Assembly (NCBI RefSeq): GCF_000204055.1
Contig: NW_006768795.1
Location: 425,971-489,970, forward strand
DNA from: Melampsora larici-populina 98AG31
Lineage: Eukaryota; Basidiomycota; Pucciniomycetes; Pucciniales; Melampsoraceae
Length of the DNA stretch: 64,000 nucleotides
Direction: 5' to 3'
Shown: in pieces, positions 10,660 to 22,515 of the stretch
Position numbering within the stretch: the stretch's first letter is position 1
Layout of the letters: each line of letters begins with the position of its first letter
Position numbers and translations under genes: made by a program
Notes under the pieces: model-generated
Told to the model about the DNA's origin: nothing
Database searches by the model: none
The model's input: the letters and a program-made list of their open reading frames with translations, nothing else

Positions 10660-12783
10660 ATGTAATCTCAGCGGTCATCTGAAAGACGTCTCAAAACAGA
10701 AAGTGGATAGCTACATTGGTAAAGAAGAAATCCAAATAAGTTTCCATAACACTAAAATTCTAACAAGCTCTTCTGAATGAGGACAGGTTGAATACCAGAG
10801 GTATCATTAGTCTATTAAATATAGTCCACCACTGCACCATACAGATTATGTGATTGAAATGTAATAAATTACTGCCAAACTTATATATGATCATGTTCTA
10901 GCCTGTTCTATCACGCTTGAGAACAAATCAATTGGAAACAATCAATTGTATTTGATAATAGTTCAATCAAAAATCTTGATTGACATCCAAAAGACTAATG
11001 AAACAAGTCTTGGAAGCAAGATTGAACTGATCACATATAGAATAGCCTGGGCTCGAAGATGTATCAATTAAAACGTATTTGATAAGAAGACTACGCCAAG
11101 AAAAAGGTATCTCCGATATATCCCTTAAATCTGAACAAAAAGAATATAAATAAAGGGAAGTCTCTCCAAGAGATGGAGAGCCTCACCTTATCATACTTTA
11201 ACCAATTATTTCAGACCATCCTCTGTTCTGAAGTCCAGCTAGATTAGTTACTCATGTATCTCAATCGTAGTTCCACTTTACCCTTAATTGCTTAAAGATG
11301 AATCGTTGCTTTGTCCCTCTTAGTCTCTTGAACTATAACCATCAACTATTACACTCCAAGTACCTTTATTAGTCCCATCGTATTCATCTACTTTCCGGCT
11401 GATAGCTTTGATTATAATATGTCCCATGATTTAAATTAAGAACCCCTTTTACGTACCTAAAAACTACGTAAATCTATTTGGTCACTACCCAGTTCTTGCA
11501 ACGCAAAGTTGGCAAGATCCCTGTTAGTCTTTGGACGCAGGCTACTCTAGATCTTGTATCTCAGAGATTATAACCAGGCCTAAAGGTTGACCACCTTACA
11601 TCTGTTAACTTACAGTGGGCCTCGGAATTGTGTTTCTTTGAATCACCATGAAGGGCTTGTGGTTTTAACCACATTCATTACGATCATTATCCTCACTTTA
11701 GGATAAGATACAACAGATATACCACGTAACCAGTGGAATCCCTTGTCAGGACTCAGAATCAAGTAATGACTAGACCACTTGACTCTTTAAGTAGTAGCCA
11801 CCCTGACACTACTTCAGTGAAGGACACCAAAGCTCCTGCCAATGGCACTACAAGCGCTACCATTGTTGTAGCTCCAAACAATTCATCTAGCCAGACTCCA
11901 AATGAAGTTGAACCATTCTCCTAAAGATGCTGCTACTAGAGGTGGTGGTCCACCCTCCATCAACCCTGCCCTAGCCAGTCCCATGTCAGCACCAACCGCA
12001 GGTGCTAAATCACAAGCATTGGATTAGCCTCTTGACTTGCAAAGGAAGTGATAAATGAGAAAACATATGGTGATGCACCATGTAAGCTGTGTGACCCTTT
12101 GGTCAATACAGGAGATTCCGCTTTAACAATGCTGCAGTTTCTTGTGATACCACCTGTGGGGTGTGCCTCACTTGAGAGTTGTCCAATAAGACTAGCTTTT
12201 GAATTTTGACTTAAATGTTGTCATGTTGTAATTGTTTCTGCTTTGACAATTCCAAGTAACACCTTTTTCCACTCAGCTGTGTGCTACAAGGTTTCAATCT
12301 TGCCCCTCTTGTCCCTGACACCATCAGTTTTCATGCAGTTAAGATCTGCAATGGGAGTCGTGTAACACCTTCACAGCATGTCTCTCAATCCTTGTCAATG
12401 CCTACCTCTTTACCAGTCAGAGTGCTAGTGTGATGGTCAATGGTTCCATCCCAAATATCCCAGGTTTGTTGACAAGCAAGGATGTCTCTTCTACTGACAC
12501 AGATTGTAAACCAATGGTTAGTCAGGCTATTGGGAATGTTGATCTTGCCTTTGTCAAACAAATTTCTGTTGAAGACAAACCTACTTCGGCTGCCATCATC
12601 AGGTTTAGTAATGACAAGATAGCCTGTGGTCTGGTTACCTTGTCAAAGTTCTTCACTGCAAAAATGGTTTTCCTAGACGCATACATTCTGCCATAAGTGT
12701 TTAATACACAAGGGTTGTGCCAAGACCTGTTCCAAGAATCATTTGCAAATGGCAAAAGAAAAGCTTGAAGATACATACATTGG
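10660..12783. other. No convincing gene; weak open frames only
   Basis: AT-rich sequence with short frames (for example 11733-11924, Ser/Thr-rich, and 12430-12696) that match nothing I recognise. The 12430 frame ends just before the CACTA insertion, and similar-looking sequence resumes at 19125, so the stretch may be an older repeat split by that insertion. Confidence 0.4.
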
Positions 12784-13324
12784 CACTGCCAGCATTTTTG
12801 GCTCGGACACCAAAATCCGAGGAGTCCTCGGATCATGTGTCCGAGATTTCAACCGAGTTATTTCAACCGAGATAACACCGAGTTAATCAAACCAAGTCAA
12901 TTGCACCGAGTTAGGCGTCCGATCTTCAACCGACGCTATCCCAAACCAAAATTTCATCCGACTAAATTCATCCGACCATCCACTGACCAAATCACCGACG
13001 GAATTGCTTCATCCGAACCAACACCACCGAGTGATCAAGTGACCAACTATTTCGACTTCCAAGGTATCAAGGTAAGGCATCTCAAGATCAGGTCAAATCC
13101 CATTTCAGTTACCTCGGAAGTAATAGTTTTACTTGACTCAATCCCCTTTTTCACCGAGGTTTTACACATCCAATGCGACCCAATCCATCTCTCCACCGAC
13201 CCAATTCACCTCTCCACCGAGCCAATTCACCTTTTCACCGAGCCAACTGTACACCTCACCGAGCCAACTGTACACCTCATCGAGCCAAGATTCCTCAAAA
13301 CAAAATAGATACAAAACTTTCCTA
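12784..13324 (+). repeat. Left arm of the CACTA inverted repeat
   Basis: It pairs with the right arm at high identity over about 540 bp. The motif ACCGAG or a near variant recurs throughout, densest at 13155-13290, where a 20-27 bp unit containing CACCGAGCCAA is repeated in tandem. Frames visible through this arm come from the repeat and do not look like a gene. Confidence 0.8.
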
Positions 13325-14289
13325 ATTTGATTGAATTTATATGAGTGATACGGTCAATTTGATCAGATAGAAGTTGATTCAATGAGTAGATAGAGAAGTT
13401 GAATCAAGTTAGTATGAGATTAAAATAGGTGTTTAAATTGAATTGAATTGAATATAAGTTAGACTGAGTACAAAAATAGAATGTATTAGAGGTTGAATTG
13501 ATTTAAATTGTTAGAATTGTGTTAATAGAATTGATTGATCGATGCAAGTTCATATCGAGGAGATTAATTTGAAGTACAGAAGGCAGTTTTCGGATGAGGT
13601 GATCAAATTGATCGTGAAGATTACATTTAATCAATACAAATTGATGTGGTAGGCGTTTTTTAGGGAGATAGAGGGTGGTTTTGTTAATTGAATGATCATT
13701 TAAAGACCTTTTATCAATAGATAACTTACGGTAAGGTAAGCTGTTGGTCCCTGAGTCGTTTAAATTGTTGGTAGGTGTCCAATTAGGAACTTGAACGCCA
13801 TATTCTTCCTTATTTTCATCAATTTCTATACGGTTTAAGTAGAAAGAGAGACATTTTGGGTGTTAATGAGCTATTTGATTGATTAAAGGTAAAGTAGAAA
13901 GGTTCAAAAGACTTACCATTAGTCTTATTAGAGGCCTCTTGAGTGAAAATATCTTCAAGAAGATACTTATCAGGATCAGTATCAGATTTAGATTCGACAT
14001 CATTGTTGTTGTTTGAGTTGGAATCAGAGCTCGAGTTGTCAGATGACATGGATTCTTCAGAACAGATTTAGTTCTTTTCTTCTTTCCTTTATCATTCAAA
14101 TTTTTAGGATCAGAAGTAACAGATTTAGAAGTGTCTAAGTCAAGTAATTCTGTTCTTGATAGTATATAATCAATTGTTTAATCAAATATAAGTGTTAGTT
14201 TCAAGGTATCACCAGTTAGTTAGACTAATAATGTCCTCCAACTTACTTTAATGAGAATGTATTTAATGAGGATGTAGGTTGATGTAGTC
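13325..14289. other. Spacer of the CACTA element
   Basis: AT-rich spacer between the inverted arms. A 76-codon minus-strand frame (14049-13819), rich in Ser, Asn and Asp, is the only item of note, and nothing supports it as a gene. Confidence 0.4.
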
Positions 14290-14704
14290 TAGGAAAGTTT
14301 TGTATCTATTTTGTTTTGAGGAATCTTGGCTCGATGAGGTGTACAGTTGGCTCGGTGAGGTTTACAGTTGGCTCGGTGGAAAGGTGAATTGGCTCGGTGG
14401 AGAGGTGAATTGGGTCGGTGGAGAGATGGATTGGGTCGCATTGGATGTGTAAAACCTCGGTGAAAAAGGGGATTGAGTCGAGTAAAACTATTACTTCCGA
14501 GGTAACTGAAATGGGATTTGACCTGATCTTGAGATGCCTTACCTTGATACCTCGGAAGTTGAAATAGTTGGTCACTTGATCACTCGGTGGTGTTGGTTCG
14601 GATGAAGCAATTCCGTCGGTGATTTGGTCAGTGGATGGTCAGATGAATTTAGTTGGATGAAATTCCGGTTTGGGATAGCGTCGGTTGAAGATCGGACGCC
14701 TAAC
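14290..14704 (-). repeat. Right arm of the CACTA inverted repeat, outer part displaced
   Basis: Reverse complement of the left arm, ending where the hAT element starts. The missing outer 125 bp are found at 18999-19124 beyond the hAT element. The 7-mer GCCTAAC is present on both sides of the hAT (14698-14704 and 18992-18998). Confidence 0.8.
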
Positions 14705-17700
14705 CAATACCCGAATCGCTCCAAAACAATATGAAATTTGGTCCATTTTCATATCGTTTCGGAGTGGGCGCTATGAATCGCTCCGCTCCGAGATCGCTAT
14801 GAAAATGGAAAAAATCCTTGCCAGGTATTGGAGCGGAGGAATTGATCAATTCCCGCTACATAGCGCACTTAGCGGTGATGTAGGAAGACCAAACAAAAAT
14901 TTTGTATTTCAAATATATTTGTACGTGACCATAGGGCTAGATACGTAGGAGAGTAGGACGTGTTTTCATAGAGACATCAGAAGCAAGAGAAACATGTATA
15001 ATAAGAAAACTCAGAGTCAAGGTGAGACTTGAGTCACTTTAAGGAAGGAACACGTGTAAGAAATGAAATTGTATAAAAAGAAATTCTTTCGATGAAAGTA
15101 AATTGATGGACCTATCGGGTCATCTTTCCCGATGATTGCTTCTTTACCAATGCTTGCATATAAGATTGAAGCGCTTTGGCAGCTTCTTCAAACACCCCAT
15201 CAGGGACAATTCCCTCCTTCAACCACGCTTGAGATCCAACAAGTCGCTCCATAGTTTTTGGGAGCATACTGCCTCTTGAAGGTGTACACACATCGGCAGC
15301 GGCTGAAAAAGTCCGCTCGCATGCACATGATGTGGCGGAAATCGCTAAGTAATTGCGAGCAATTGACGAGAGGATAGGGAAGTGGGTTTCGTGTTCCTAT
15401 TGGTCATAAAGTAGGTAAGTAGGTTAGTATCCTCAGAAAGGGTGAGAAATAAGATAAGGATGGGACATACCTTCCACCATTGCAGAGGAGTTTCACCTTT
15501 ACCGATAGGGAATTTACCAGATAAGTAATCTTCCAGCTCTGAAGTCGGATTCTTACTGGGACCGGTGTCAGATGTTCTAAACACATCAAAGTCATCGGAC
15601 TCTGAGACTGTAGGCTTGTTAGTATCTTCTGGTGGTGGGGTTGGCTCGTGACGGTGAATGTTGATCTCATCAATGGCAGATTTGAAGGCATCCTCAATAA
15701 GCAGCTGCGATGACTCTTCGTGATCTGGATAATGAAGTTTGAAGAACTTGACTCGAAAGCGAGGGTTGACGATGGTTGCCAGGGCTATCGCGTCACAGTT
15801 GGCCGCCTTGTCTTGATATTCGGTCAGCCACTTGACATGACATCGATGGCCTTGTCAAGAGAAGGGAAAATGAAAGCTTTGTTTTGAATATCGAGGAGTT
15901 CTTTGATTACGCGCTTATATTCAGCCAAGAGGATGCAGCCAGTAGGCCCATCCCCTTCTACTCGAGCTGTAGCATCAACAAAAGTCTGCCCATCCAAAGC
16001 GGTCAGATCAGTCAGTCAATGAACAAAACATTATAACCAAACTTTTGAAGGAAAACTTACCTTCAAAACCTTGTTTACCATTTCGACAGCATGCCACTCT
16101 GAAGCTGAGATTGTGACACCTTTAAAAAAACACGCCTTTCTATCGGCAGCAATCATCGAATTGATTACCTGCAAGGAAAAAGATGGATTTTGAGTGATTC
16201 GAAATGAAAAATTAAATTCAACTTTGAAATAAAAAGAGACTGACCTCCTGTGCCTCACATGCTATCTTTCGACTCTCATAGTGACTGTTCCATCGCGTTT
16301 TGCATGGCCTTTTCAACATTCGGCCATTGTATCCCATTCAAGTGGCACGTGTTTTAAAGTCGTTTCTTCGGGCGGCACTACTGGCAATCTGTCCAGAGAC
16401 AGCGTCAACCTACATAATAAACATGATAAGCATCGATCAACTATGAGATTGATTCCAGAGAGGGATACTGACCTTGTGAAGTGCGGCTGCGACGAGATCA
16501 TCTTTATCACAAGGTGATAAAGATGAGTCATCAATTATATCGTCTTCGTCATCAACACCGTCAGTGTACTCAGGCAATCCTTCATCGCCCTCGGATTCGG
16601 TGTCAGAAGCATGGAACTCGATGTCGTCTTCGCCATCGTTGACTTCTAGACCAGGGATCGGAAGAGCCACACCATGGGGTATAGAAGGTTTCCCATTGCT
16701 TACCTTCTGGCCGAGGGCCTTGAGACCGTGCCCAACAACCAGGTTGAGTTTATGTGCATAACATCGCACATGATGAGTTTGGCTACACTAGTGAACCAGA
16801 TCTTCAGCTTTGTTAAACATTCTTTGGAGCTCAGCTGCCATGGTGGAGTTGTTTCCACCGCTATCTGTAGTCTGCGCTAAGATGTAAATACAATACAAAC
16901 ATAGGTCAGCATGAGGTAACAATGGTTTGAAAGAAAAGAGAAACCAATAAGTGAAAGAGATATGAGTAAGAGGACTCATCTTTTTATGAAGATCATGACG
17001 TATCAAGAAACGCCCAACGGGCCTGGCTAGCAGAGCCCCGAAATGTCGCCATCCCACCATCTTGAGTGTAAGATGGGTCAAACGATATTGCCAATCGTTG
17101 TCGATGTAGTTCGCGGTTGCTCCAACAAAGGCATAGCGATTGCCTTTGGTGGTCCAAACATCGTGGACGAGACAGAATTTACCTTTGTTTTCCTGTTGAG
17201 ATTCCAATATTAGATCAGTTTAAGTACTACATGTAGAGATAATATGTATTTACTTACCTTCAAGTCGTTGAGCGCCTTGTGGTGTAAAACTGCAAACAGA
17301 TGGACTGACTGTTTAGTCGCCCAAGCAGTCGATTGACACAGTAGAACGCAGCACGCAGGGCCGGGTCTTGAAAGCGAATCCATGGGAGCGCATGTCGAAC
17401 GATCCAGATCACGAGGATCATGTTCAGCAGGTCGACTGAAAAAACCGGTCCATTGACAAAGGAGTCCAAAGTGGAGTTCTTCTTCTTTTCTGCCGCCATC
17501 TGTTCGTCATATGTCGGAGGAAGTATGAGACCGGATTTGATCGCCTTATGGCGCATCTTACACACAGGCCGGGACTCGTTCCCGTCGCGGTGGCCCCAGA
17601 GGTTCCAGTACGATGTGGGATGTTTCAAGAACGTGACCTTGCAGAACCTACACTTGAAACTGCGACCCTTTATATTGAATGAATCAAATGCAAGACAACA

Positions 17701-18991
17701 TCAGCTGTGCTAAACAAAAATCGAGAAAGATGTAAAGAAAAGAGATAACGGGGTAGATGGAAGTCAACAATTGAGCGAGTAAGTGTGAAACTCTTACCAC
17801 TGGAGGCTCGAAAAACTTGAGGAGTTCTTGAACGTGATCGCTTCGAACTTCCATGTAGCCAGGTTCTTTCGTTCCAACAAACTCGATATCCGAATCTTGA
17901 TCTAAGTTAACCTCTTCGGGCACCTCATAGGCCTACAGATCATAGAACAAGTTAGGTCAAATCGACTGTAAGTGGTAGATATTAAGATTAAACTTACATC
18001 CGTATTGGCCTTCTTGCTTGGTCGGACTGAAGGTGAGCCACCCTTGGAATTGCCTGATGGTGATCTTGCTCGCTTACTGGTTGAAGAACGAGCCTAGAAA
18101 AATTGATATCAGTTTCGAGTGGTTGATAGAGTCATCTTGACTCATCTTACTTTGCCTTTTGCATTCGGTTTGGGTGCAGCTGGAACCGGAGCTTTGCTGA
18201 CCTTCTTCTTGGTTGGCGGTCGAGGTGATGCTGGCCGATCAGCAAGAGGATGAGATTGGTCACCATCCGAAGAAGGAACTATCAGAGTGGTCCGTGAATC
18301 TGATGGGGTCGCCACAAATCCTGGCTGTGATCGTGCAGGGCTTGGTGGCCTAAGAGTTCTCGATCTAGAACTTGGTAAACTAGGAACCTGAAGACTAGGA
18401 GTATTGGAGATGGATTGGGTAGAAGGGGTTTTTGAGATAGCCATCGATATATACGATATGAGCAAAAGGTTACAATTATGATGGAAGTAATAACTGTTTG
18501 AGTGGGTAACGAGAAAAGAACAAGTAAGTATCTTTGATTGAATCAATCAAAGATGAGGGATAGAATCTCACTGACCAAAAGATCACTACTAATACAACTT
18601 GGTAGTCGATTGGACCACATTTTGGCCCTCGAAATGTATTCCAGGGGTCGTGTTCCATTGGCCGTGGAGGTGGTGATGGACTAGGACCAATTAAGACAGG
18701 TGAAGTGGTCATCTAAGATCAAAAGAGGTGAAGGTGGGTGGCGTGAGGCGTCGATCTAGTGAAGGGGTGGGGTGACAACCCTCTACCCACCCCTTGGATC
18801 ATGATGTCCGCTATATATCGGAGAACCCGATGTCCCGGGGCATTGCGTAGCGGTCCTTTTGCTATGGAAAAGTCTGGGGCTCGAGTTCGGTGCGCAGTTT
18901 CCGCTATGGACTGCGGAGGTCATAGCGGGTTCCAAATCCGCTCCGAAATCGCTCCGAAACAGCTATCTAGAGCGGAGCGATTCGGGTATTG
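14705..18991. mobile_element. hAT-type transposon, 4.3 kb, decayed
   Basis: The ends are inverted copies of CAATACCCGAATCGCTCC, followed inside by further GAGCGGAGCGATTC-like repeats. GCCTAAC (7 bp; 8 bp with one mismatch) flanks both sides, matching a hAT target duplication. The undisturbed target is known from the left CACTA arm, which has the same sequence without the insertion, so the insertion point is secure. It encodes a broken hAT transposase on the minus strand. Confidence 0.85.
15112..18444 (-). pseudogene. hAT transposase pseudogene with BED-like zinc finger
   Basis: From the start at 18444 the exons run 18444-18151, 18093-17998, 17932-17798, 17667-17258 and 17192 onward to the stop at 15112. 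Parts in order: Ser/Pro-rich N-terminus with basic patch PPTKKK; BED-type finger (KCRFCKVTF...HRD); catalytic region (CLVHDVWTTKGNRYAFVG, TTDSGGNNSTMA, RCYAHKLNLVV, CKTRWNSHYES); acidic insert; C-terminal dimerisation segment (ARNYLAISATSCACERTFS). Lesions seen: a one-base frameshift near 17330; an intron donor near 17000 reading ATGAGT where GTGAGT is expected; an in-frame TAG at 16788-16790 in place of a Trp-like position; a TGA in the exon starting at 16409; and a frameshift near 15840. The gene is dead but recent enough to read almost end to end. Confidence 0.85.
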
Positions 18992-19124
18992 GCCTAACTT
19001 GGTGCAATTGACTCGGTTCAATTAACTCGGTGTTATCTTGGTTGAAATAACTCGGTTGAAATCTCGGACACATAATCCGAGGACTCCTCGGATTTTGGTT
19101 TCCGAGCCAAAAATGCTGGCAGTG

Positions 19125-19474
19125 TGGTCTGACCGTTCTCCTTGAATGGAAGATGCCATTTGGCAAGTGGGTTGTGGCCTTCAATCTGTTTTTTGCCCAT
19201 CCAGAATGGTAAAAATGGGCAGAATTCTCAAACAGGTTCAAGGTTCACAAAGGGAACATGTATTCCATCACAAATTTGCCAGTTGAATTTGGCTATGGCT
19301 TGGCAATCAGGACCACAGCAATGACCTTTAGGCTCCTTGATGGTACAGTGGCCACCATTTCTATTTGAGATGCATGTATTGAGAGGGAATATATATGAGA
19401 TACTGATCAAGATTGAAAGAGTTCTTACCTTGCCTCAAGGAAATCAATCCCTACGCAGATAGAGAAGCAAAAGT
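19125..19474. other. Unassigned stretch right of the CACTA element
   Basis: Short frames on both strands with no recognisable product. It may continue the older sequence at 12430-12783 that the CACTA element interrupted; only adjacency supports this. Confidence 0.3.
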
Positions 19475-19645
19475 TATGGGATACAAAGTAGGATCCAAGC
19501 ACGTGCCTGGCCTTGTGCCCAGAATTTTTTAGCAGTAAATTTGAATCTGGGGCCCGGACTTTTGCCCAGAAAATCAAAATTTACGGCTAAAAGAATTTTG
19601 GGCACAAGGCTGGGCATGTGCCCGGATTCTACTTTATATCCTGCA
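19475..19645. mobile_element. MITE sharing termini with the 7.8 kb KDZ-type element
   Basis: It starts TATGGGATACAAAGTAGGAT and ends with an imperfect inverted copy (TACTTTATATCCTGCA). AGT flanks both ends (19472-19474 and 19646-19648). The inner parts also pair (CACGTGCC with GGCATGTG). The terminal motif matches the ends at 2856 and 10658. Confidence 0.75.
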
Positions 19646-20691
19646 AGTGTTGTTTGATCCAATCTCTGGTGTTGATAGTTAACGGTCTACTAATCCATCC
19701 AACAGCCAAGCTTTCAACAAGCAAACTCATTGTTCTTGAAGTTTTTTCACAGAAGATTAATTTCACTAGCTTACACCACGGGGTGACTTTGAACTGGCCC
19801 CACCTGAAACGAGGCATAGTGGCATTGTGTGGTGGGGCTGTGAAATTATAAGACGTTTTTACGTGACAGGCACGTGAGGGAGGCCACCTGGCCCTCACCC
19901 AAGCCGTCACCTAGCTGTAACGTGAAAAAAGTGACCACATCGGCGTAGTGTGGTTTACCAGCCAATTGGTAGGCAGATCAGGTCTGGAAATACCGACCTG
20001 CCATCCAGGTACTCTGTGAGGCTGGCATCGGCTGCTGAGCTCACGCCGGGTGCTCAGCACCTGGCTATCGTGCAATTGACAGGTGAAATATACCTGGGTC
20101 CTTTAAGTAAGGACAACGAAAGATCAGTGAAAAGATTCAAAAAAAATGATTCAAGACTTTGAAAGCTGACACGGCAGATGCGGGGTCGCGCTGACGCCAC
20201 GGCTCGGGTATCTCAAAACTCGCGGGGTCTTGATGCCCTTCGACTAATCCAGTGACTTTCAACTTGGCAAGTCTTTCATCCAAAAACCCAGTCATCAACA
20301 CATCTCACTCGCCGCGATCTCATCAACATATCGAACACCCTCACTCTCAATTAAAAACCGTTCATTACAGCAGCAAGGTTGATTATTGCTGACTGGTTGC
20401 AGTGCTCTAATCACCTTGTGGCCATTTGAGAATTACAACTGGTGTGTAACCTCATTGGCTTGCTTGAACTGGGCTACAATCGGTTTTTGAAATACACACT
20501 CAGTCGTCGTTTTGGATATTTTCACACTCATCTTACACTCGCTCTATCACACTCTTTTACTACTCTGATCCTATCACTGGTCTGTCTACTTTTCTCTTTT
20601 CTTATCAAACCTTCATACTTGATTCTCAACCCGGATCTTCTAATTTGATCTCACTGACTTTTAATTCACTATCGATTATTTTTAATGGTAA
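19646..20691. other. No gene seen; possible upstream region of the zinc-finger pseudogene
   Basis: The first half has several short inverted repeats (for example around 19985-20015 and 20040-20062). The second half (20400-20690) is pyrimidine-rich with many TCATC-type words, similar to a long fungal leader. Confidence 0.4.
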
Positions 20692-21412
20692 TCATCTCTA
20701 GGTCTATTCATCTCTAGTTGGATATCACCTTATCGAGTTCTTTGTTTCTTTCGATCAGTACATTATACGTCTCATCACTCTACTCAGACTACCTTTGACT
20801 TGTCTCAGCTCAAACCAGCAAGTCTAAACTCATCTTCATCAAATTTATCGAATCAAGAATCAATCATTAATCAAACTTCAGATGATATTTGTAATATTGA
20901 TAAATCTAAAATACCATGGTAAGTCAACAATATCACTTATTTTGTATATTCTTACTGATCTGATTTGATTCTTTGAAACTATAGACCCTATAAATGTCCA
21001 ATATGTGATCGAGCATTCTATAGATTAGAACATCAAACTCGTCATATTCGAACTCGTACTGGAGAAAAACCACATCATTGTACTCATTTAGGTTGCGATA
21101 AGAGATTCTCTAGATCTGATGAACTAACTCATCATGCTAGGATTCATACTCATACAACTCAACATAAAAAGAATAAATCAATTTAACAACAACAATGTCA
21201 TCATCAACAATCATTAACATTACCATTACTTGTACCACCTTATCAGTCACATCAGCAGCAACAACAACAGCTTGAAGTTTATCAACATCATTCATTGGTT
21301 TGTCTTCCTTTTGTGATGTTCATTTTGATTGATTAACTAATTTGGTTCTCTCCTTTAGCTTGAATCAGATCTTCCGAGATCATCCTCATTGAATCTGAAT
21401 ATGAACTCTCAA
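20692..21412 (+). pseudogene. CreA/Mig1-like C2H2 zinc-finger gene remnant
   Basis: CreA/Mig1 proteins are nuclear repressors of carbon-catabolite genes. Exons read 20692-20918, 20985-21297 and 21359-21412, with GT-AG introns. Exon 2 encodes two fingers in family order: [20 protein letters not shown], then [20 protein letters not shown]. The linker reads RTGEKP instead of HTGEKP. Joining exons 1 and 2 creates TGA immediately before PYKC, and an in-frame TAA follows at 21184-21186. After this stop the frame continues into a Gln/His-rich tail (HHQQSL, QQQQQQLE) and correctly across the next intron. This points to two nonsense changes in a once-complete gene. No ATG is found in the exon-1 frame. 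The CACTA-type element at 21490 cuts off any 3' part. Confidence 0.7.
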
Positions 21413-21489
21413 GTACGTTTGAATTTTCGCATTATGAACACTTATTAGCAGGAGTTCATCTTTGAGCAGGAGAGAATCAAACTCACTTA

Positions 21490-22305
21490 CACTACCAGAA
21501 AGATAATATTTTCTGGGCAGAAAATTAAATTATTGATACACAAAAATATTGAGAGGCCAGGAGGAGAGCAAAAAATGAATAAAAATATGCATCTTGTTCC
21601 CTGCGTTGAGAACTTCACTCTGCATATTTTTCCGTATTTTTACAGTCCATATTGATAAGTGTACTAACAATAACCCTTCACAATCATCCAATTACAACCT
21701 GTAACAAGCACTGAAATCTGGCTCATCAGTGTTTAGAGAAACTTTTGATTTCTGAAAATACTCATAACTTTTTCAATTCCGGTCTAAAATGCTCGATTTT
21801 GGGTGCATTGGTAAGCTGGAATTGTCCTCCAAATAGTTCATAATAGGACCACACAGCATGCTGGTCTGCTAAAAAAGATATCATCTTTTTTATACATTTG
21901 TACATACCGATCCATAGAATGCTTTTCATACTACCTAAATAGTTCTTGATCTTATGAAAGTTCGAGAGGAAGAGTTCAGCTTTCTAATGCACTTAAAATC
22001 GAGTGTTTTGAGGCAGATTTGACAAAGTTATAGGTGTTTTCAGAAATCAAAAGTTTCTCTAAGCACTAATGAGCCAAATTTCAGTGCTTGTTACAGGTTG
22101 TAATTGGATGATTATGAAGGTTTATTGTTAGTACACTTATCAATACGGACTGTACAAATATGGAAAAATATGGAGAGTGAAGCTCTCACCGCAGGGAACA
22201 AGAAGCAAATTTTTATTTATTTTTTGCCCTTCTCCTGGCCTCTCAATATTTTTGTGTATCAATAATTTAATTTTCTGCCCAGAAAATATTATATTTTGTG
22301 TAGTG
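21490..22305. mobile_element. Palindromic CACTA-type non-autonomous element (816 bp)
   Basis: The ends start CACTAC and are inverted to each other for well over 100 bp with few changes (for example TATTTTCTGGGCAGAAAATT on both sides). Inner segments pair too (21665-21780 with 22020-22130), so most of the element folds back on itself. TTA flanks both ends (21487-21489 and 22306-22308), a 3 bp target duplication. No transposase frame is present. Confidence 0.85.
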
Positions 22306-22515
22306 TTAGCGATACGGTACCAATTTTACAGATCGGTCAATCTTCCAAGTTTATCTGCTCATTTAGTAATTTACGTGGATTTTATCTTGCTCCGTAAGTT
22401 TTTATTTCACTTGTCTTTCTATTGTTCTGGAACCATTGGAATTCAACGATCCCGATCCTCTGCATCTTTTTTTTTCATAGTTTTGTTCTTTCCTAAACTT
22501 TCTCCAATTATCACT

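Larger units (their letters stand above)
12784..19124. mobile_element. CACTA-type element with long inverted arms, split by a hAT insertion
   Basis: The element begins CACTGCCAGCATTTTTGGCT and ends with the inverted copy. TGG flanks both ends (12781-12783 and 19125-19127), a 3 bp target duplication as expected of CACTA/EnSpm elements. The left arm (12784-13324) is matched by a right arm at 14290-14704 that continues at 18992-19124 once the internal hAT element is removed. Both arms carry many ACCGAG/CTCGGT motifs of the kind CACTA elements use as subterminal binding sites. The spacer (13325-14289) has only weak frames, so the element is probably non-autonomous; without the hAT it would be about 2 kb. 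Confidence 0.8.

Noticed and set aside
12835..13308. 157-codon frame rich in Thr, Pro and Glu
   Set aside because: It runs through the ACCGAG repeats of the CACTA arm, and its mirror image appears in the opposite arm.
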